Below are positions 36,083 to 44,511 of a stretch of 64,000 nucleotides of DNA, one piece after another. A program made the position numbers and the translations under genes. This stretch comes from Legionella bononiensis (GTDB lineage Bacteria > Pseudomonadota > Gammaproteobacteria > Legionellales > Legionellaceae): NCBI RefSeq assembly GCF_016786215.1, contig NZ_JADOBG010000020.1, positions 1 through 64,000 of the forward strand. The letters run 5' to 3'. The first letter of the stretch is position 1. Each line of letters starts with the position of its first letter. The notes beneath the pieces are model-generated. The model was not told the DNA's origin and ran no database searches. It saw only the letters and a program-made list of their open reading frames with translations.

Positions 36083-36577
36083 ATGGTTGTAATTAGCACG
36101 TCTAAAGGTGATATTCATTTACAGTTAGATACAGAGAACACTCCAGGAACAGCAGAAAATTTTCTGAAATACGTTCGAAGCGGTTTTTATAATGATACGA
36201 TTTTTCATCGGGTTATCGACGGATTTATGATTCAGGGCGGAGGCTTAAATGCGGATATGCAGCAAAAGTCAACAGAAGAACCCATCAAAAATGAAGCAAA
36301 AAATGCCAAACCAAATAAGCGTGGAACTATAGCAATGGCACGTACTATGGATCCACATTCTGCGACTGCTCAATTTTTTATTAATGTCGCGGATAATGGT
36401 TTTCTTAATTACAGTGGCGACCATGCCCAAGGTTTTGGATATTGCGTATTTGGTGAAGTGGTTGATGGCATGGATGTTGTTGATGCGATTGCAAAGGTAA
36501 AAACAGGACAGAAAATGGGGCATGGAGATGTACCTGTAGAAGAAGTAAGCATTATAGCAATTAAAGAAGTTGAATAA
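36083..36577 (+). CDS. ppiB: Peptidyl-prolyl cis-trans isomerase B (cyclophilin)
   Basis: 164 residues, no signal peptide, so cytosolic. Cyclophilin core is clear: [14 protein letters not shown] (catalytic Arg), [16 protein letters not shown], and [15 protein letters not shown]. An ACAGGAGATATA ribosome site precedes the ATG. It accelerates Xaa-Pro isomerisation. The intervening region after tgt holds no gene. Confidence 0.96.
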   Translation: MVVISTSKGDIHLQLDTENTPGTAENFLKYVRSGFYNDTIFHRVIDGFMIQGGGLNADMQQKSTEEPIKNEAKNAKPNKRGTIAMARTMDPHSATAQFFINVADNGFLNYSGDHAQGFGYCVFGEVVDGMDVVDAIAKVKTGQKMGHGDVPVEEVSIIAIKEVE

Positions 36578-36746
36578 GCAATTTAATTGTCTTATTTCAG
36601 GTGTTGCGGTAACAAGGATGAGATTATTGAATTTGTGTTTCCGGGGAGATTGTTTTTCGGATACCTTAGAACTCTGCAGCAGGGCGAATTAGTTTCGCCC
36701 CGCAACATGCCTATGTTATTGATTGGGTCTAAATAAGCGGTTCAAG

Positions 36747-37379
36747 TTATTTCTTTTTCCGCTTTTTTATACTCTCTGAATAATCAAATATGGGTATTTC
36801 TATATGAAAGAAAATTGCCAATAACCGTGCAGTAAAAATACTGATTAGAGTGATAATGATATTCAGGTTATGAGGAACCTGAAAATGAGCAAGAGTAATA
36901 AACAATACCGCGCCAGCAAGAGCAATGACGGCATACAATTCTTTTCTTAGTACTAATGGAATGTCATTGCATAGAATATCCCGCAACATTCCTCCACAAA
37001 TACCCGTTAACATCCCACTGATTACGGCTACGCTGGGCGGCATTCCGTGAGCAAGGACTTTTTGCGTTCCAATAATAACGAATGCGGATAGCCCCAGGGC
37101 ATCAAGAATTAAAAATACTTTCATGATTCTGACAAGGGAATGAGCGATAAATATGGTCAGAAATGCGCATAATGAGGTATATAATAAATATTCCGGATGA
37201 GCGACCCAGGTTATCGGGTAGGTGTTAAATAGCGCATCTCGTACTGTACCACCACCTAAGGCAGTAATACAGGCTATAAGCATCACACCAAAAAAGTCCA
37301 TTTTTTTTCGTCCGGCAGCTAATGCACCAGTTATAGCCTCTACACAAATGCCCAGGAGGAACAGGTAATGGAGTAACAT
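36747..37379 (-). CDS. TRIC/UPF0126 membrane protein (YadS-like)
   Basis: 210 residues from the ATG at 37379, which fits the family length; a TTG-initiated extension to 37448 is unlikely. Seven membrane helices with repeated glycine motifs (GGGTVRDALF, GGMLRDIL) typical of the trimeric intracellular cation channel family. Prokaryotic members conduct K+ or have unknown roles. A Lys-rich C-terminus ends in KKRKKK. Confidence 0.9.
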   Translation of the reverse strand: MLLHYLFLLGICVEAITGALAAGRKKMDFFGVMLIACITALGGGTVRDALFNTYPITWVAHPEYLLYTSLCAFLTIFIAHSLVRIMKVFLILDALGLSAFVIIGTQKVLAHGMPPSVAVISGMLTGICGGMLRDILCNDIPLVLRKELYAVIALAGAVLFITLAHFQVPHNLNIIITLISIFTARLLAIFFHIEIPIFDYSESIKKRKKK

Positions 37380-37494
37380 AGGATTCACTGTTATGAAAAA
37401 AAACAATGATAACACTATTAAAACAAATGGCGAAATACTGTACTTCAACTAGAATTATAGATAAAGAGAACTATTTTCTACCTGGAGCACCTTG

Positions 37495-37854
37495 ATGGAA
37501 CCCGATACTCAAAATGAAGCGCCATTGGCTCAGTCAACACACGATGTAACCATTCCTGAGAACATTATTAACCTTGAACGGAATTTAAGGGGTTTGCGTG
37601 CAGAAATTGATGTAAAAATCCATAATTTTTCTGCTTATGAGGGTGAGAATCGAGTCGCCTATTTAACCAGCCTGGACTCCATTGCAAAAGAACTGGACAG
37701 TGCCATAGAGGGTATAGAGACTCTAGTCGGTCTGGTGAACACTCAAAGTGATGAAGAAAAACAGACCTTTTATCAAAGTGAAACCATGCAGAAATTTTAT
37801 GGGATAGTGACTGAGCAATTAAATGAAATGTCGCAATTAAGGAAGAAACTCTAA
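37495..37854 (+). CDS. Hypothetical helical protein
   Basis: 119 residues from the ATG at 37495 (TGGAG eight bases upstream; the preceding TTG is too close). A polar N-terminus is followed by two long amphipathic helices (EIDVKIHNFSAYEG; SIAKELDSAIEGIETLVGLV). No domain recognised, probably cytosolic. Divergent from the TRIC gene. Confidence 0.7.
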   Translation: MEPDTQNEAPLAQSTHDVTIPENIINLERNLRGLRAEIDVKIHNFSAYEGENRVAYLTSLDSIAKELDSAIEGIETLVGLVNTQSDEEKQTFYQSETMQKFYGIVTEQLNEMSQLRKKL

Positions 37855-37918
37855 TTCATCAGACGTGTTAATCATTTATTATCTTGTCTTTGAGACTGCG
37901 ATAATGACCAGTTCAGGT

Positions 37919-37983
37919 CTTACGAAAAACGCCCCAACTCCTTGTTAAACAGTGCTTTCTTTGACTGTAGGGTTGTTCGTAAG
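37919..37983. terminator. Inverted repeat between convergent genes, probable terminator
   Basis: CTTACGAAaAAC at the left recurs inverted as GTTgTTCGTAAG at the right, enclosing about 40 bases. It lies between the small helical gene and the MFS gene and is followed on the plus strand by CTCTTTTG. Confidence 0.5.
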
Positions 37984-38010
37984 CTCTTTTGTTAACTCGC
38001 TTAAGATTTT

Positions 38011-39348
38011 TTATGCCGGTTTTTGATATTGAACAGTAAAAACAGGGTTTTCAGAATCCATCTGTGCAATCTGATAATTGTTTCTGCCTTTTCGATAACG
38101 ACGAGCCAGGGAGCGAACATTAATAAGGACGATAGTCGCCAGTACCATGATAATAATGCCTGGTGAACTGGGCATATGAGTCGTTCTCGCCAGATAATCA
38201 GCCAATAGGGGTGGTAATCCAGCGGCCAGACTCGCTGCAACTGAATAGACAATAGAAAGAGCCGTGCAACGTATTTGTAATGGGAACAACTCAGTTAAGA
38301 GTACTGTCGAAACACTGTAATAGCAGGCACAGGGAATGGAAATAATTAATTGCATTAAAATAAAGTACCCTGTATTGCCATAATTGATTATATGCATGAA
38401 AGGGTAGGTCATAATAAGTAATCCACTGCTGGCAAAAATCAACATTTTTAATCGATCGTGTCTATCTGATAACCAACCAAATAGTGGAATAAGCATGGTG
38501 ACACACAGTAAAGAGAGAATATTGGACATCATGATCAGGTTACGCGGTATATGGGCATATTGAATGGCGTGCAATGGAATATACAAATAAAAGAAAAATC
38601 CTGTTGTAACCGACAAAAACACCGAAAAAAATGCAAAGTAAAACATAAAAGGGTATTTTTTTACAAAATCCAGTGATTGTTTATAGATATCGCGTGTTGA
38701 AGGTTTCTTTCTGTTTGCATAGTAAATGATGTAAGCCAGACTCTCCGGCATTTTTGCACGGATAAAGAATCCAATCAGCGTCGTTATTAAGGCAAATAAA
38801 AAAGGGATCCGCCATAGATTGTTGAATTCCGGATTGGTATTTGAATAGTAATGAAAAAGCTCTGCAACCAGGCAGGCTACTAAATATCCAGCTTTTACGC
38901 CTACTGACGACCAGCATCCTCTAAAACCTCGTTGACTGGTATCCCCGCTTTCAACCAGTAATGAAGAGGAATTTAAAAACTCAGAGCCTAGCGCCATGCT
39001 CTGAATTATCCTAAAGGTTAATAAACAACCGGCAGCAAGTATGCCAATCTTATCATAAGCGGGTATTATACCTATTAGGGAGGTGGATACACCCATGATT
39101 ACAATTGAAGCCATTAGGACATTTTTTCGACCATATAAATCAGAGAGTAGCCCCAGGAAAAACGCACCTATTGGTTTTGCCAGATAGGCGATAAAAATAA
39201 GGGATAACATTACCGTTGGTTTCCCTCGGGTATCGCCTAACAGGTTACGGGATAATTCTGCTGATAAAAAATAACAGATGGACATATCGTAAGCTTCTAC
39301 AACATTTCCCATCAGTCCGCCTAATATTACTTTATTTTGATGTTTCAT
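38011..39348 (-). CDS. MFS transporter, metabolite:H+ symporter-like
   Basis: 445 residues, twelve membrane helices. The loop motif GLLSDLYGRKNVLM (MFS motif A) after TM2 and its second copy GWLSDRHDRLKML after TM8 are clear. The N-terminus GGLMGNVVEAYDMSICYFL matches the MHS/ProP-ShiA subfamily (GNxxExYDxxxY). Transports organic acids, betaine or amino acids in relatives; substrate unknown. Overlaps the upstream gene by 17 bases, so it is the last gene of a three-gene unit. Confidence 0.9.
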   Translation of the reverse strand: MKHQNKVILGGLMGNVVEAYDMSICYFLSAELSRNLLGDTRGKPTVMLSLIFIAYLAKPIGAFFLGLLSDLYGRKNVLMASIVIMGVSTSLIGIIPAYDKIGILAAGCLLTFRIIQSMALGSEFLNSSSLLVESGDTSQRGFRGCWSSVGVKAGYLVACLVAELFHYYSNTNPEFNNLWRIPFLFALITTLIGFFIRAKMPESLAYIIYYANRKKPSTRDIYKQSLDFVKKYPFMFYFAFFSVFLSVTTGFFFYLYIPLHAIQYAHIPRNLIMMSNILSLLCVTMLIPLFGWLSDRHDRLKMLIFASSGLLIMTYPFMHIINYGNTGYFILMQLIISIPCACYYSVSTVLLTELFPLQIRCTALSIVYSVAASLAAGLPPLLADYLARTTHMPSSPGIIIMVLATIVLINVRSLARRYRKGRNNYQIAQMDSENPVFTVQYQKPA

Positions 39349-39913
39349 AATGAACCTGTAGCGGTAAATTTTGCGCAGACACAGCGTCGCAATAATTAAA
39401 TAGAGGATTAAGCATATTCGAACAGTACTGGCCTATTTTATAAAAGTCATCGTGCTGACTAGTAAACAGTTCTTGAGTGTGTGGGCATGATTTACGGCTT
39501 GCCAAAGAATAGATAACGTAATCATTGTCTATTTTAGCAGCCATTGATAACCCGATTGGAAAAGCGTGTTTAATCTGCTTGAGGTAATACAGCTCATCAT
39601 AACGCTCCGGATCGTATAAGGCTTGCCAGAAAGCCTGTCCTCCCAACTTATACCATTGAGGATTGTAGGTTTGATCAAAATGCCATAGTGAGCTGCTGAA
39701 TAAATTAAATTCCATCGAGGGGGTGGATGATAAAGACACCAGTTCATTATGTTCATTGATGCGCGTTAGTGCAATATGATGAATTTCATGTATTCCCAAC
39801 ACATCCCTGAATACGTTTGAAAGTTTGCTTTTAAATGCAAATAGAACTTCCAGATGCTGTGGGTGGAGCATCAGTTTACGGCTATTTTCCATGAATACTT
39901 CTCTACGTTCCAT
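39332..39913 (-). CDS. LuxR-type sensor-domain protein lacking a DNA-binding domain
   Basis: 193 residues. It resembles the N-terminal ligand-sensing part of Legionella LuxR-type regulators (HHIALTRINEHNELVSLSSTP, WQALYDPERYDELYYLKQIKHAFPIGL), but no C-terminal HTH follows. It overlaps the HTH gene by eleven bases upstream and the MFS gene by 17 downstream. A likely reading is a split regulator: DNA binding from the neighbour, sensing from this protein, transport by the third product. An ATG seven codons in (39892) is an alternative start. Confidence 0.6.
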   Translation of the reverse strand: MERREVFMENSRKLMLHPQHLEVLFAFKSKLSNVFRDVLGIHEIHHIALTRINEHNELVSLSSTPSMEFNLFSSSLWHFDQTYNPQWYKLGGQAFWQALYDPERYDELYYLKQIKHAFPIGLSMAAKIDNDYVIYSLASRKSCPHTQELFTSQHDDFYKIGQYCSNMLNPLFNYCDAVSAQNLPLQVHYETSK

Positions 39914-40388
39914 GCGGATGGCTAAAATGCTTCACTGAAGCCAAAGCCAGGTCAATAATTTTTTTTGACTGCTCTTCGTTGGCGTTGATCAAGCTGACGT
40001 CGTTAATCAATTCCATCAAAAATTCAGGCACTTCATGTTCCATTAAATCGCCATTATATAGACATGCTGCTCTTGTGAAAATATAGTGAAGCAAATTTCT
40101 GCTGATTGTTAATTTATCTTTCGATAAGCCTGGGTCATTATGAGCATCTCCAAACAATAGCCAGCCAGGGGAAACGTGTAGTTTCGCGGCGATTTCAACA
40201 AGTTTCACTGGCTCCGGTATGGCTTCTCCACGCAGATATTTTCGGCAAATTTGAACGGAGTAACCGGTGATTTCAGCTAATTTGTGTATGCATACGCCGG
40301 ATGTCGAGCGTTGTGAATTAAATCCTGCTGCAATCATTGCATCACGCAAGCGGTAAGCAAACTGTTTTGTTAAGTTAACTTTTTCCAT
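39903..40388 (-). CDS. HTH transcriptional regulator (Cro/CI-like)
   Basis: 161 residues. An N-terminal HTH (SGVCIHKLAEITGYSVQICRKYLRGEAIPEPVKLVEIAAKLHVSPGWLLFGD) has the order of XRE-family regulators that end in PxWLLFG. The C-terminal 75 residues are helical and unrecognised. GGGGAGG-like bases precede the ATG. It probably controls its own operon and the divergent promoter at 40501, where GAAAC/GTTTC palindromes lie. Confidence 0.85.
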   Translation of the reverse strand: MEKVNLTKQFAYRLRDAMIAAGFNSQRSTSGVCIHKLAEITGYSVQICRKYLRGEAIPEPVKLVEIAAKLHVSPGWLLFGDAHNDPGLSKDKLTISRNLLHYIFTRAACLYNGDLMEHEVPEFLMELINDVSLINANEEQSKKIIDLALASVKHFSHPHGT

Positions 40389-40469
40389 GGGGAGGCAATG
40401 TTCCTGATCTCTATATGCTGACTAGAGTGTAACAAAGGGTAACAAAACCTGCAAATAGAGAAATAAATG

Positions 40470-40556
40470 GAAACTTTTAGTTTCGTTTGGAAATTAATGG
40501 TTGACAGAGGAAATCAAATGATTATAATGACCGACGAAACGCATGGAAACAGTTTC
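40470..40556 (+). promoter_or_regulatory. Consensus sigma70 promoter flanked by GAAAC/GTTTC palindromes
   Basis: TTGACA (40501-40506) and TATAAT (40523-40528) are 16 bases apart, both full consensus, reading rightward. Palindromes GAAAC-N5-GTTTC (40470-40484) and GAAAC-A-GTTTC (40546-40556) bracket it, with one more GAAAC at 40536. They suit operators for the divergent HTH regulator. The promoter does not lead to any annotated long gene. Confidence 0.75.
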
Positions 40557-40706
40557 AATAGTCCAAACATGGAAGCACGTGATACCGGATGGATCCGGTA
40601 TCACACCAAAGTCCAATTATGATGGAACAGTGGTATAACCATAGCGGTTAACCTCGCAACCTAATGGCTTGAATGGCTCCCTTCCATTCAGGCCTTTCTA
40701 TTTTTT
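40535..40706 (+). ncRNA. Candidate small RNA, about 170 nt
   Basis: Bounded by a consensus promoter on the left and an 11-bp terminator stem (40666-40676 / 40684-40694, one G-U pair) with TTTCTATTTTTT on the right. Inside is a perfect hairpin (40579-40604) with ATGGAT in its loop, and ATGGA occurs four times (40543, 40569, 40589, 40622). ANGGA in loops is the CsrA/RsmA-binding signature of RsmY/RsmZ-type RNAs. The first motif also overlaps an operator-like palindrome and a possible start codon, so the function is open. Confidence 0.5.
40543..40638 (+). CDS. Possible 31-residue peptide within the candidate RNA
   Basis: ATG at 40543 opens 31 codons beginning METVSIVQTWKHV and ending YDGTVV. 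The ATG would lie only about eight bases from the predicted transcript start and has no Shine-Dalgarno motif, so translation would be nearly leaderless. The composition is protein-like, and no family is known to me. Reported as an alternative reading of the same transcript. Confidence 0.25.
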   Translation: METVSIVQTWKHVIPDGSGITPKSNYDGTVV

Positions 40707-41000
40707 GACGGGAAGTTTGAGTTCATTGAGCAATTGAATTAAATTATTTGAAAGCGGAACCCTGATTTGTTTATGGCGACTGCCTTCTCCTCGGATTAAT
40801 TCGCAATGAGACTTGGGTAATTTGAATAGCTTCGCAACAAATTTAATAAGTTCCTTATTCGCTTCGCCATCTTGTGGTTTGGCATGTAGTGCTATATGCA
40901 CGTCATTATCGGTAATGGCCAGTAATGCGGATTGCTTTGCATTCGGTTTGGCATAGATGGATAGAGTCACATGATCATTTTCTAGTTTAAACCACATCAA
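40698..41000 (-). CDS. DUF167 family protein (YggU-like)
   Basis: 100 residues. The motifs SIYAKPNAKQSA, HIALHAKPQDGEANKELIKFVAKLF and IRGEGSRHKQI define the DUF167/YggU family, small alpha-beta proteins of unknown function. It ends eight bases inside the T run of the opposite-strand terminator. Standalone gene, ATG ATG start. Confidence 0.92.
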   Translation of the reverse strand: MMWFKLENDHVTLSIYAKPNAKQSALLAITDNDVHIALHAKPQDGEANKELIKFVAKLFKLPKSHCELIRGEGSRHKQIRVPLSNNLIQLLNELKLPVKK

Positions 41001-41075
41001 TTATTCTGCCTGTTATCTGAATTGTAATTTGTGTTATATATTAGTATAGCGAAATCACTTCGAAGTACTTTAAAG

Positions 41076-41103
41076 TTGTAGATTAAATGATTTGCTTTAT
41101 AAT
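41076..41103 (+). promoter_or_regulatory. Promoter of tRNA-Val
   Basis: TTGTAG (41076-41081) and TATAAT (41098-41103), 16-base spacer, 48 bases before the tRNA. Confidence 0.65.
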
Positions 41104-41151
41104 ACATCTTTATTATATAATTCAAACCTATTTGAATACAGGTCGAATTCT

Positions 41152-41226
41152 AGGCACGTAGCTCAGTGGTAGAGCACCACCTTGACATGGTGGTGGTCGG
41201 TGGTTCGATCCCACTCGTGCCTACCA
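41152..41226 (+). tRNA. tRNA-Val (anticodon GAC)
   Basis: A 75-base cloverleaf with acceptor arm AGGCACG / CGTGCCT, discriminator A and encoded CCA. The anticodon arm is CCACC-TTGACAT-GGTGG with GAC at the centre, reading GUC/GUU. The T arm carries GGTTCGATCC. Confidence 0.96.
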
Positions 41227-41290
41227 AGTAACTCGAAAGATACAGTAGAATCTACTTAAAGAGCAGCTGCTGCACTGAATAATAAAGTTT

Positions 41291-41318
41291 TAACCCTGCT
41301 CTGCAGGGTTTTTTTTTG
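41291..41318 (+). terminator. Terminator between tRNA-Val and thrS
   Basis: Stem AACCCTGC / GCAGGGTT with a TCT loop and nine T. It ends only 39 bases before the thrS ATG. Confidence 0.9.
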
Positions 41319-41356
41319 AAATGAAGTGCTTGACGGACGGAATGACGGACAGAACT

Positions 41357-43270
41357 ATGCCAAACATTAAATTGCCTGATGGAAGTGTGAAACATTTTGA
41401 AGCCCCTTTGACTATTTACGATGTAGCACACAATATTAGTCCCGGATTAGCGAAGGCTGCTCTGGCCGGTCGTGTTGATGGTCGTTTGGTTGATACCAGC
41501 TATCTGATTCAGGACGACTGTTCCCTGGTTATAATCACCGAAAAACAAGATGAAAGCCTGGAAGTCATCAGACATTCTACAGCACATTTATTGGCTCAGG
41601 CCGTCAAGGCATTATTCCCCAAAGCTCAAGTGACTATAGGGCCAGTAATTGAAGATGGGTTTTATTACGATTTTGCTTTTGAGCGACCTTTTACACCAGA
41701 AGATCTTGAGTTAATTGAAGCAAAAATGCAGGAGTTGGCGAAAGCAAATTATCCTGTTACTCGCAGAGAACTACCTCGTGACGAAGCAATCCAGTATTTT
41801 AAAAATTTAGGCGAGGATTATAAAGCCAAAATTATTGCGGATATTCCAGCCGGTGAAGTTCTTTCCTTATACCGACAAGGTGATTTTGAAGATCTGTGTC
41901 GTGGCCCACATGTTCCATCTACCGGATTTTTAAAAGCGTTTAAATTGACCAAATTGGCTGGTGCTTACTGGCGCGGTGATTCCAATAATGAAATGCTGCA
42001 ACGTATTTATGGTACAGCATGGGCTGATAAAAAATCATTAGCTGAATATTTGTTTCGGCTGGAAGAAGCTGAAAAACGTGATCATCGTAAATTGGGAAAA
42101 GCACTCGATTTATTTCATTTTCAGGATATTGCCCCGGGGATGGTTTTTTGGCATCCCAACGGCTGGATTATTTATCAGGAGTTAGAGCGCTATATGCGTA
42201 TGCGTTTGGCTGATTTTGGCTATCAGGAAATTAAAACGCCTCAGTTAGTAGATAAAGTATTATGGGAAAAATCGGGTCACTGGGCAAACTTCAGAGATGA
42301 GATGTTTGTCACAGAGACAGAAAATCGACATTATGCCGTAAAACCGATGAATTGCCCCTGTCATGTTCAAGTATATAATCAAGGTCTGAAAAGCTATAGA
42401 GATTTGCCCTTAAGGCTCTCTGAGTTCGGTAATTGCCATCGATGCGAACCTTCCGGCTCGTTACATGGATTGATGCGTGTACGTAATATGGTGCAGGATG
42501 ATGCGCATATATTTTGTACAGAAGATCAAATTCAATCTGAAGTTGCGATGATGTTGGAGTTGGTACAATCTGTATACACGGATTTTGGTTTTAATGAAAT
42601 TAAATACCGCCTGGCTTTACGTCCCGAAAAACGTGTCGGTTCTGATGAGGTATGGGATAAAGCGGAGAATGCTTTAAAACAAGCCATGCAGGGTAGAAGT
42701 ATTGAATGGATTGATGCTCCAGGCGAAGGCGCATTTTATGGTCCAAAAATTGAGTGTTCATTATCTGATTGTCTGGGTAGAATTTGGCAATGTGGTACAA
42801 TTCAGGTGGATTTTTCTATGCCTGCTCGTTTGGAAGCAAGTTATATTGCTGAGGATGGCAGCAAACAGACGCCTGTCATGTTGCATCGTGCGATTTTAGG
42901 TTCCTTTGAGCGTTTTATGGGAATATTAATTGAACACTATGCCGGAAAGTTGCCACTATGGTTGTCCCCAGTCCAGGCGGTAGTGCTTACAATAAGTGAA
43001 AAACAGAACGCCTATGCGGAAAAAGTCACACGAATTTTACAAAAAAGCGGTATTCGTGCACATTTAGACTTGAGAAATGAGAAAATTGGCTTTAAAATCC
43101 GCGAACATACTTTACAAAAAGTGCCTTATTTACTAGTTATAGGCGATAAAGAAGTTGAAAAAGGTCTGGTAGCCGTTCGTTCACGTGAAGGTGTGGACTT
43201 GGGCGTGATGACAATAGATACAATTTGTGATACCTTGACGCAAGAAATTGTCCGTAAAGGATCTCTGTAA
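41357..43270 (+). CDS. thrS: Threonyl-tRNA synthetase
   Basis: 637 residues from the ATG at 41357, where homologues start ([10 protein letters not shown]); the frame opens twelve codons earlier without support. TGS domain (residues 1-60), editing domain ([12 protein letters not shown], with [10 protein letters not shown] holding the zinc-like His/Cys), catalytic core with motif 2 and the zinc ligands ([10 protein letters not shown]), and C-terminal anticodon domain ([11 protein letters not shown]). Charges tRNA-Thr. First gene of thrS-infC-rpmI-rplT-pheS-pheT-ihfA. The preceding terminator leaves almost no room for a separate promoter. Confidence 0.97.
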   Translation: MPNIKLPDGSVKHFEAPLTIYDVAHNISPGLAKAALAGRVDGRLVDTSYLIQDDCSLVIITEKQDESLEVIRHSTAHLLAQAVKALFPKAQVTIGPVIEDGFYYDFAFERPFTPEDLELIEAKMQELAKANYPVTRRELPRDEAIQYFKNLGEDYKAKIIADIPAGEVLSLYRQGDFEDLCRGPHVPSTGFLKAFKLTKLAGAYWRGDSNNEMLQRIYGTAWADKKSLAEYLFRLEEAEKRDHRKLGKALDLFHFQDIAPGMVFWHPNGWIIYQELERYMRMRLADFGYQEIKTPQLVDKVLWEKSGHWANFRDEMFVTETENRHYAVKPMNCPCHVQVYNQGLKSYRDLPLRLSEFGNCHRCEPSGSLHGLMRVRNMVQDDAHIFCTEDQIQSEVAMMLELVQSVYTDFGFNEIKYRLALRPEKRVGSDEVWDKAENALKQAMQGRSIEWIDAPGEGAFYGPKIECSLSDCLGRIWQCGTIQVDFSMPARLEASYIAEDGSKQTPVMLHRAILGSFERFMGILIEHYAGKLPLWLSPVQAVVLTISEKQNAYAEKVTRILQKSGIRAHLDLRNEKIGFKIREHTLQKVPYLLVIGDKEVEKGLVAVRSREGVDLGVMTIDTICDTLTQEIVRKGSL

Positions 43271-43293
43271 ATAACGAACTGGAGGATTAAACC

Positions 43294-43830
43294 ATTAGTG
43301 CACCAACTAAGCGTGAAAATGATCGCGCACGAATTAATGAACAGATCAATGTACCTGAGGTACGCTTAATTGATGTCGATGGTAACCAGGCAGGAATTGT
43401 ATCAACACGAGAAGCCCTTCGGGCGGCGGAAGAGGGTGGACTGGATTTGGTGGAAATATCTCCAACAGCCAAGCCTCCTGTATGTCGCATTATGGATTAT
43501 GGTAAGTTTCTTTTTGAACTGAGTAAAAAACAAGCTGAAGCAAAGAAAAAGCAAAAGCAAATTCAGGTCAAAGAGCTGAAATTCCGTCCTACGACGGAAG
43601 ATGGAGATTATCAGGTCAAGCTACGCAACCTGATCCGTTTCCTGAATCATGGTGATAAGGTCAAAATCACGCTTCGTTTTCGTGGTCGTGAAATGGCTCA
43701 TCAAGAACTCGGTATGAAAATTCTGGAGCGCATCCAGCTGGATACAGCTGATGTAGCAGTTGTAGAACAACATGCAAAACGCGAAGGAAGACAATTACTG
43801 ATGGTTTTATCACCCAAAAAAACTAAGTAA
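43294..43830 (+). CDS. infC: Translation initiation factor IF-3
   Basis: 178 residues. The start is ATT (43294), eight bases after GGAGG, and the frame then reads [17 protein letters not shown], the normal IF-3 N-terminus. Rare ATT initiation is the conserved autoregulatory feature of infC. N-domain ([20 protein letters not shown]), linker rich in Lys, C-domain ([16 protein letters not shown]). An ATG-only caller would wrongly start it at 43447. Confidence 0.96.
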   Translation: MSAPTKRENDRARINEQINVPEVRLIDVDGNQAGIVSTREALRAAEEGGLDLVEISPTAKPPVCRIMDYGKFLFELSKKQAEAKKKQKQIQVKELKFRPTTEDGDYQVKLRNLIRFLNHGDKVKITLRFRGREMAHQELGMKILERIQLDTADVAVVEQHAKREGRQLLMVLSPKKTK

Positions 43831-43850
43831 CAAATGCGGAGTATATTGTT

Positions 43851-44051
43851 ATGCCGAAGTTAAAGTCACATCGCGGAGCATCTAAACGCTTCCGCAAGAC
43901 AGCAAGTGGTGCGATTAAACGTCGCGGCGCTTACAGGAATCATATCCTCACCAAGAAGTCTACTAAGCAAAAACGCCATTTACGCGTAGGTGCCAGTACT
44001 TTGAAGCCATGCGATGCGCGTTTGGCAGAGCGTATGTTGCACGGTAGTTAA
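43851..44051 (+). CDS. rpmI: Ribosomal protein L35
   Basis: 66 residues, very basic. [20 protein letters not shown] and [17 protein letters not shown] blocks are the L35 pattern. It lies 20 bases after infC and 14 before rplT, as in E. coli. Confidence 0.97.
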   Translation: MPKLKSHRGASKRFRKTASGAIKRRGAYRNHILTKKSTKQKRHLRVGASTLKPCDARLAERMLHGS

Positions 44052-44065
44052 GGGGAGATTAAGAT

Positions 44066-44425
44066 ATGCCAAGAGTAAAACGTGGTGTGACCGCTAAAGC
44101 GCGTCACAAGAAAATATTAGACCAAGCAAAAGGTTATTACGGCGCACGAAGTCGGACCTATCGCGTAGCCAAGCAGGCTGTAATCAAAGCCGGCCAATAT
44201 GCTTATCGTGATAGACGTCAGAAAAAACGACAGTTCCGTGCTCTATGGATCGTTCGTATTAACGCACAGGCTCGTGAGTGTGGTTTGTCATACAGCCGTT
44301 TGATTGATGGTTTGAAAAAAGCTTCAATCGAATTGGATAGAAAAATATTAGCTGATATGGCAATTCATGACAAAGTAGCTTTTGCTGCAGTTGCTGAACA
44401 AGCTAAAGCTGCATTAGCAGGCTAA
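44066..44425 (+). CDS. rplT: Ribosomal protein L20
   Basis: 119 residues. N-terminal [18 protein letters not shown] and the [21 protein letters not shown] segment (shown as key block RQFRALWI) are diagnostic. Needed for early 50S assembly and, in E. coli, for repressing its own operon. Confidence 0.97.
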   Translation: MPRVKRGVTAKARHKKILDQAKGYYGARSRTYRVAKQAVIKAGQYAYRDRRQKKRQFRALWIVRINAQARECGLSYSRLIDGLKKASIELDRKILADMAIHDKVAFAAVAEQAKAALAG

Positions 44426-44473
44426 GCAGTCTTTTTCTATCAATGCAATGAGAATGTACTAATAAAATTATTT

Positions 44474-44495
44474 AGGAGGCTGCGGCCTCCTTTTT
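44474..44495 (+). terminator. Hairpin with T run before pheS
   Basis: AGGAGGC / GCCTCCT, loop TGCG, then TTTT. It lies between rplT and pheS, so it can trim or attenuate transcription into pheST. No leader peptide rich in Phe codons is visible upstream, so pheM-type attenuation is not supported. Confidence 0.8.
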
Positions 44496-44511
44496 ACTTG
44501 TGGGTATAAAA

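Noticed and set aside
41227..41356. T-box or tRNA-like thrS operator
   Set aside because: T-boxes are not expected in this group and no T-box core sequence or clear tRNA-Thr anticodon-like hairpin could be seen.
43447..43830. infC starting at the ATG at 43447
   Set aside because: This would remove the IF-3 N-domain; the upstream ATT with GGAGG gives the complete protein.
44426..44511. pheM-type attenuator leader peptide before pheS
   Set aside because: The hairpin and T run are present, but the only short frames upstream contain no run of Phe codons.
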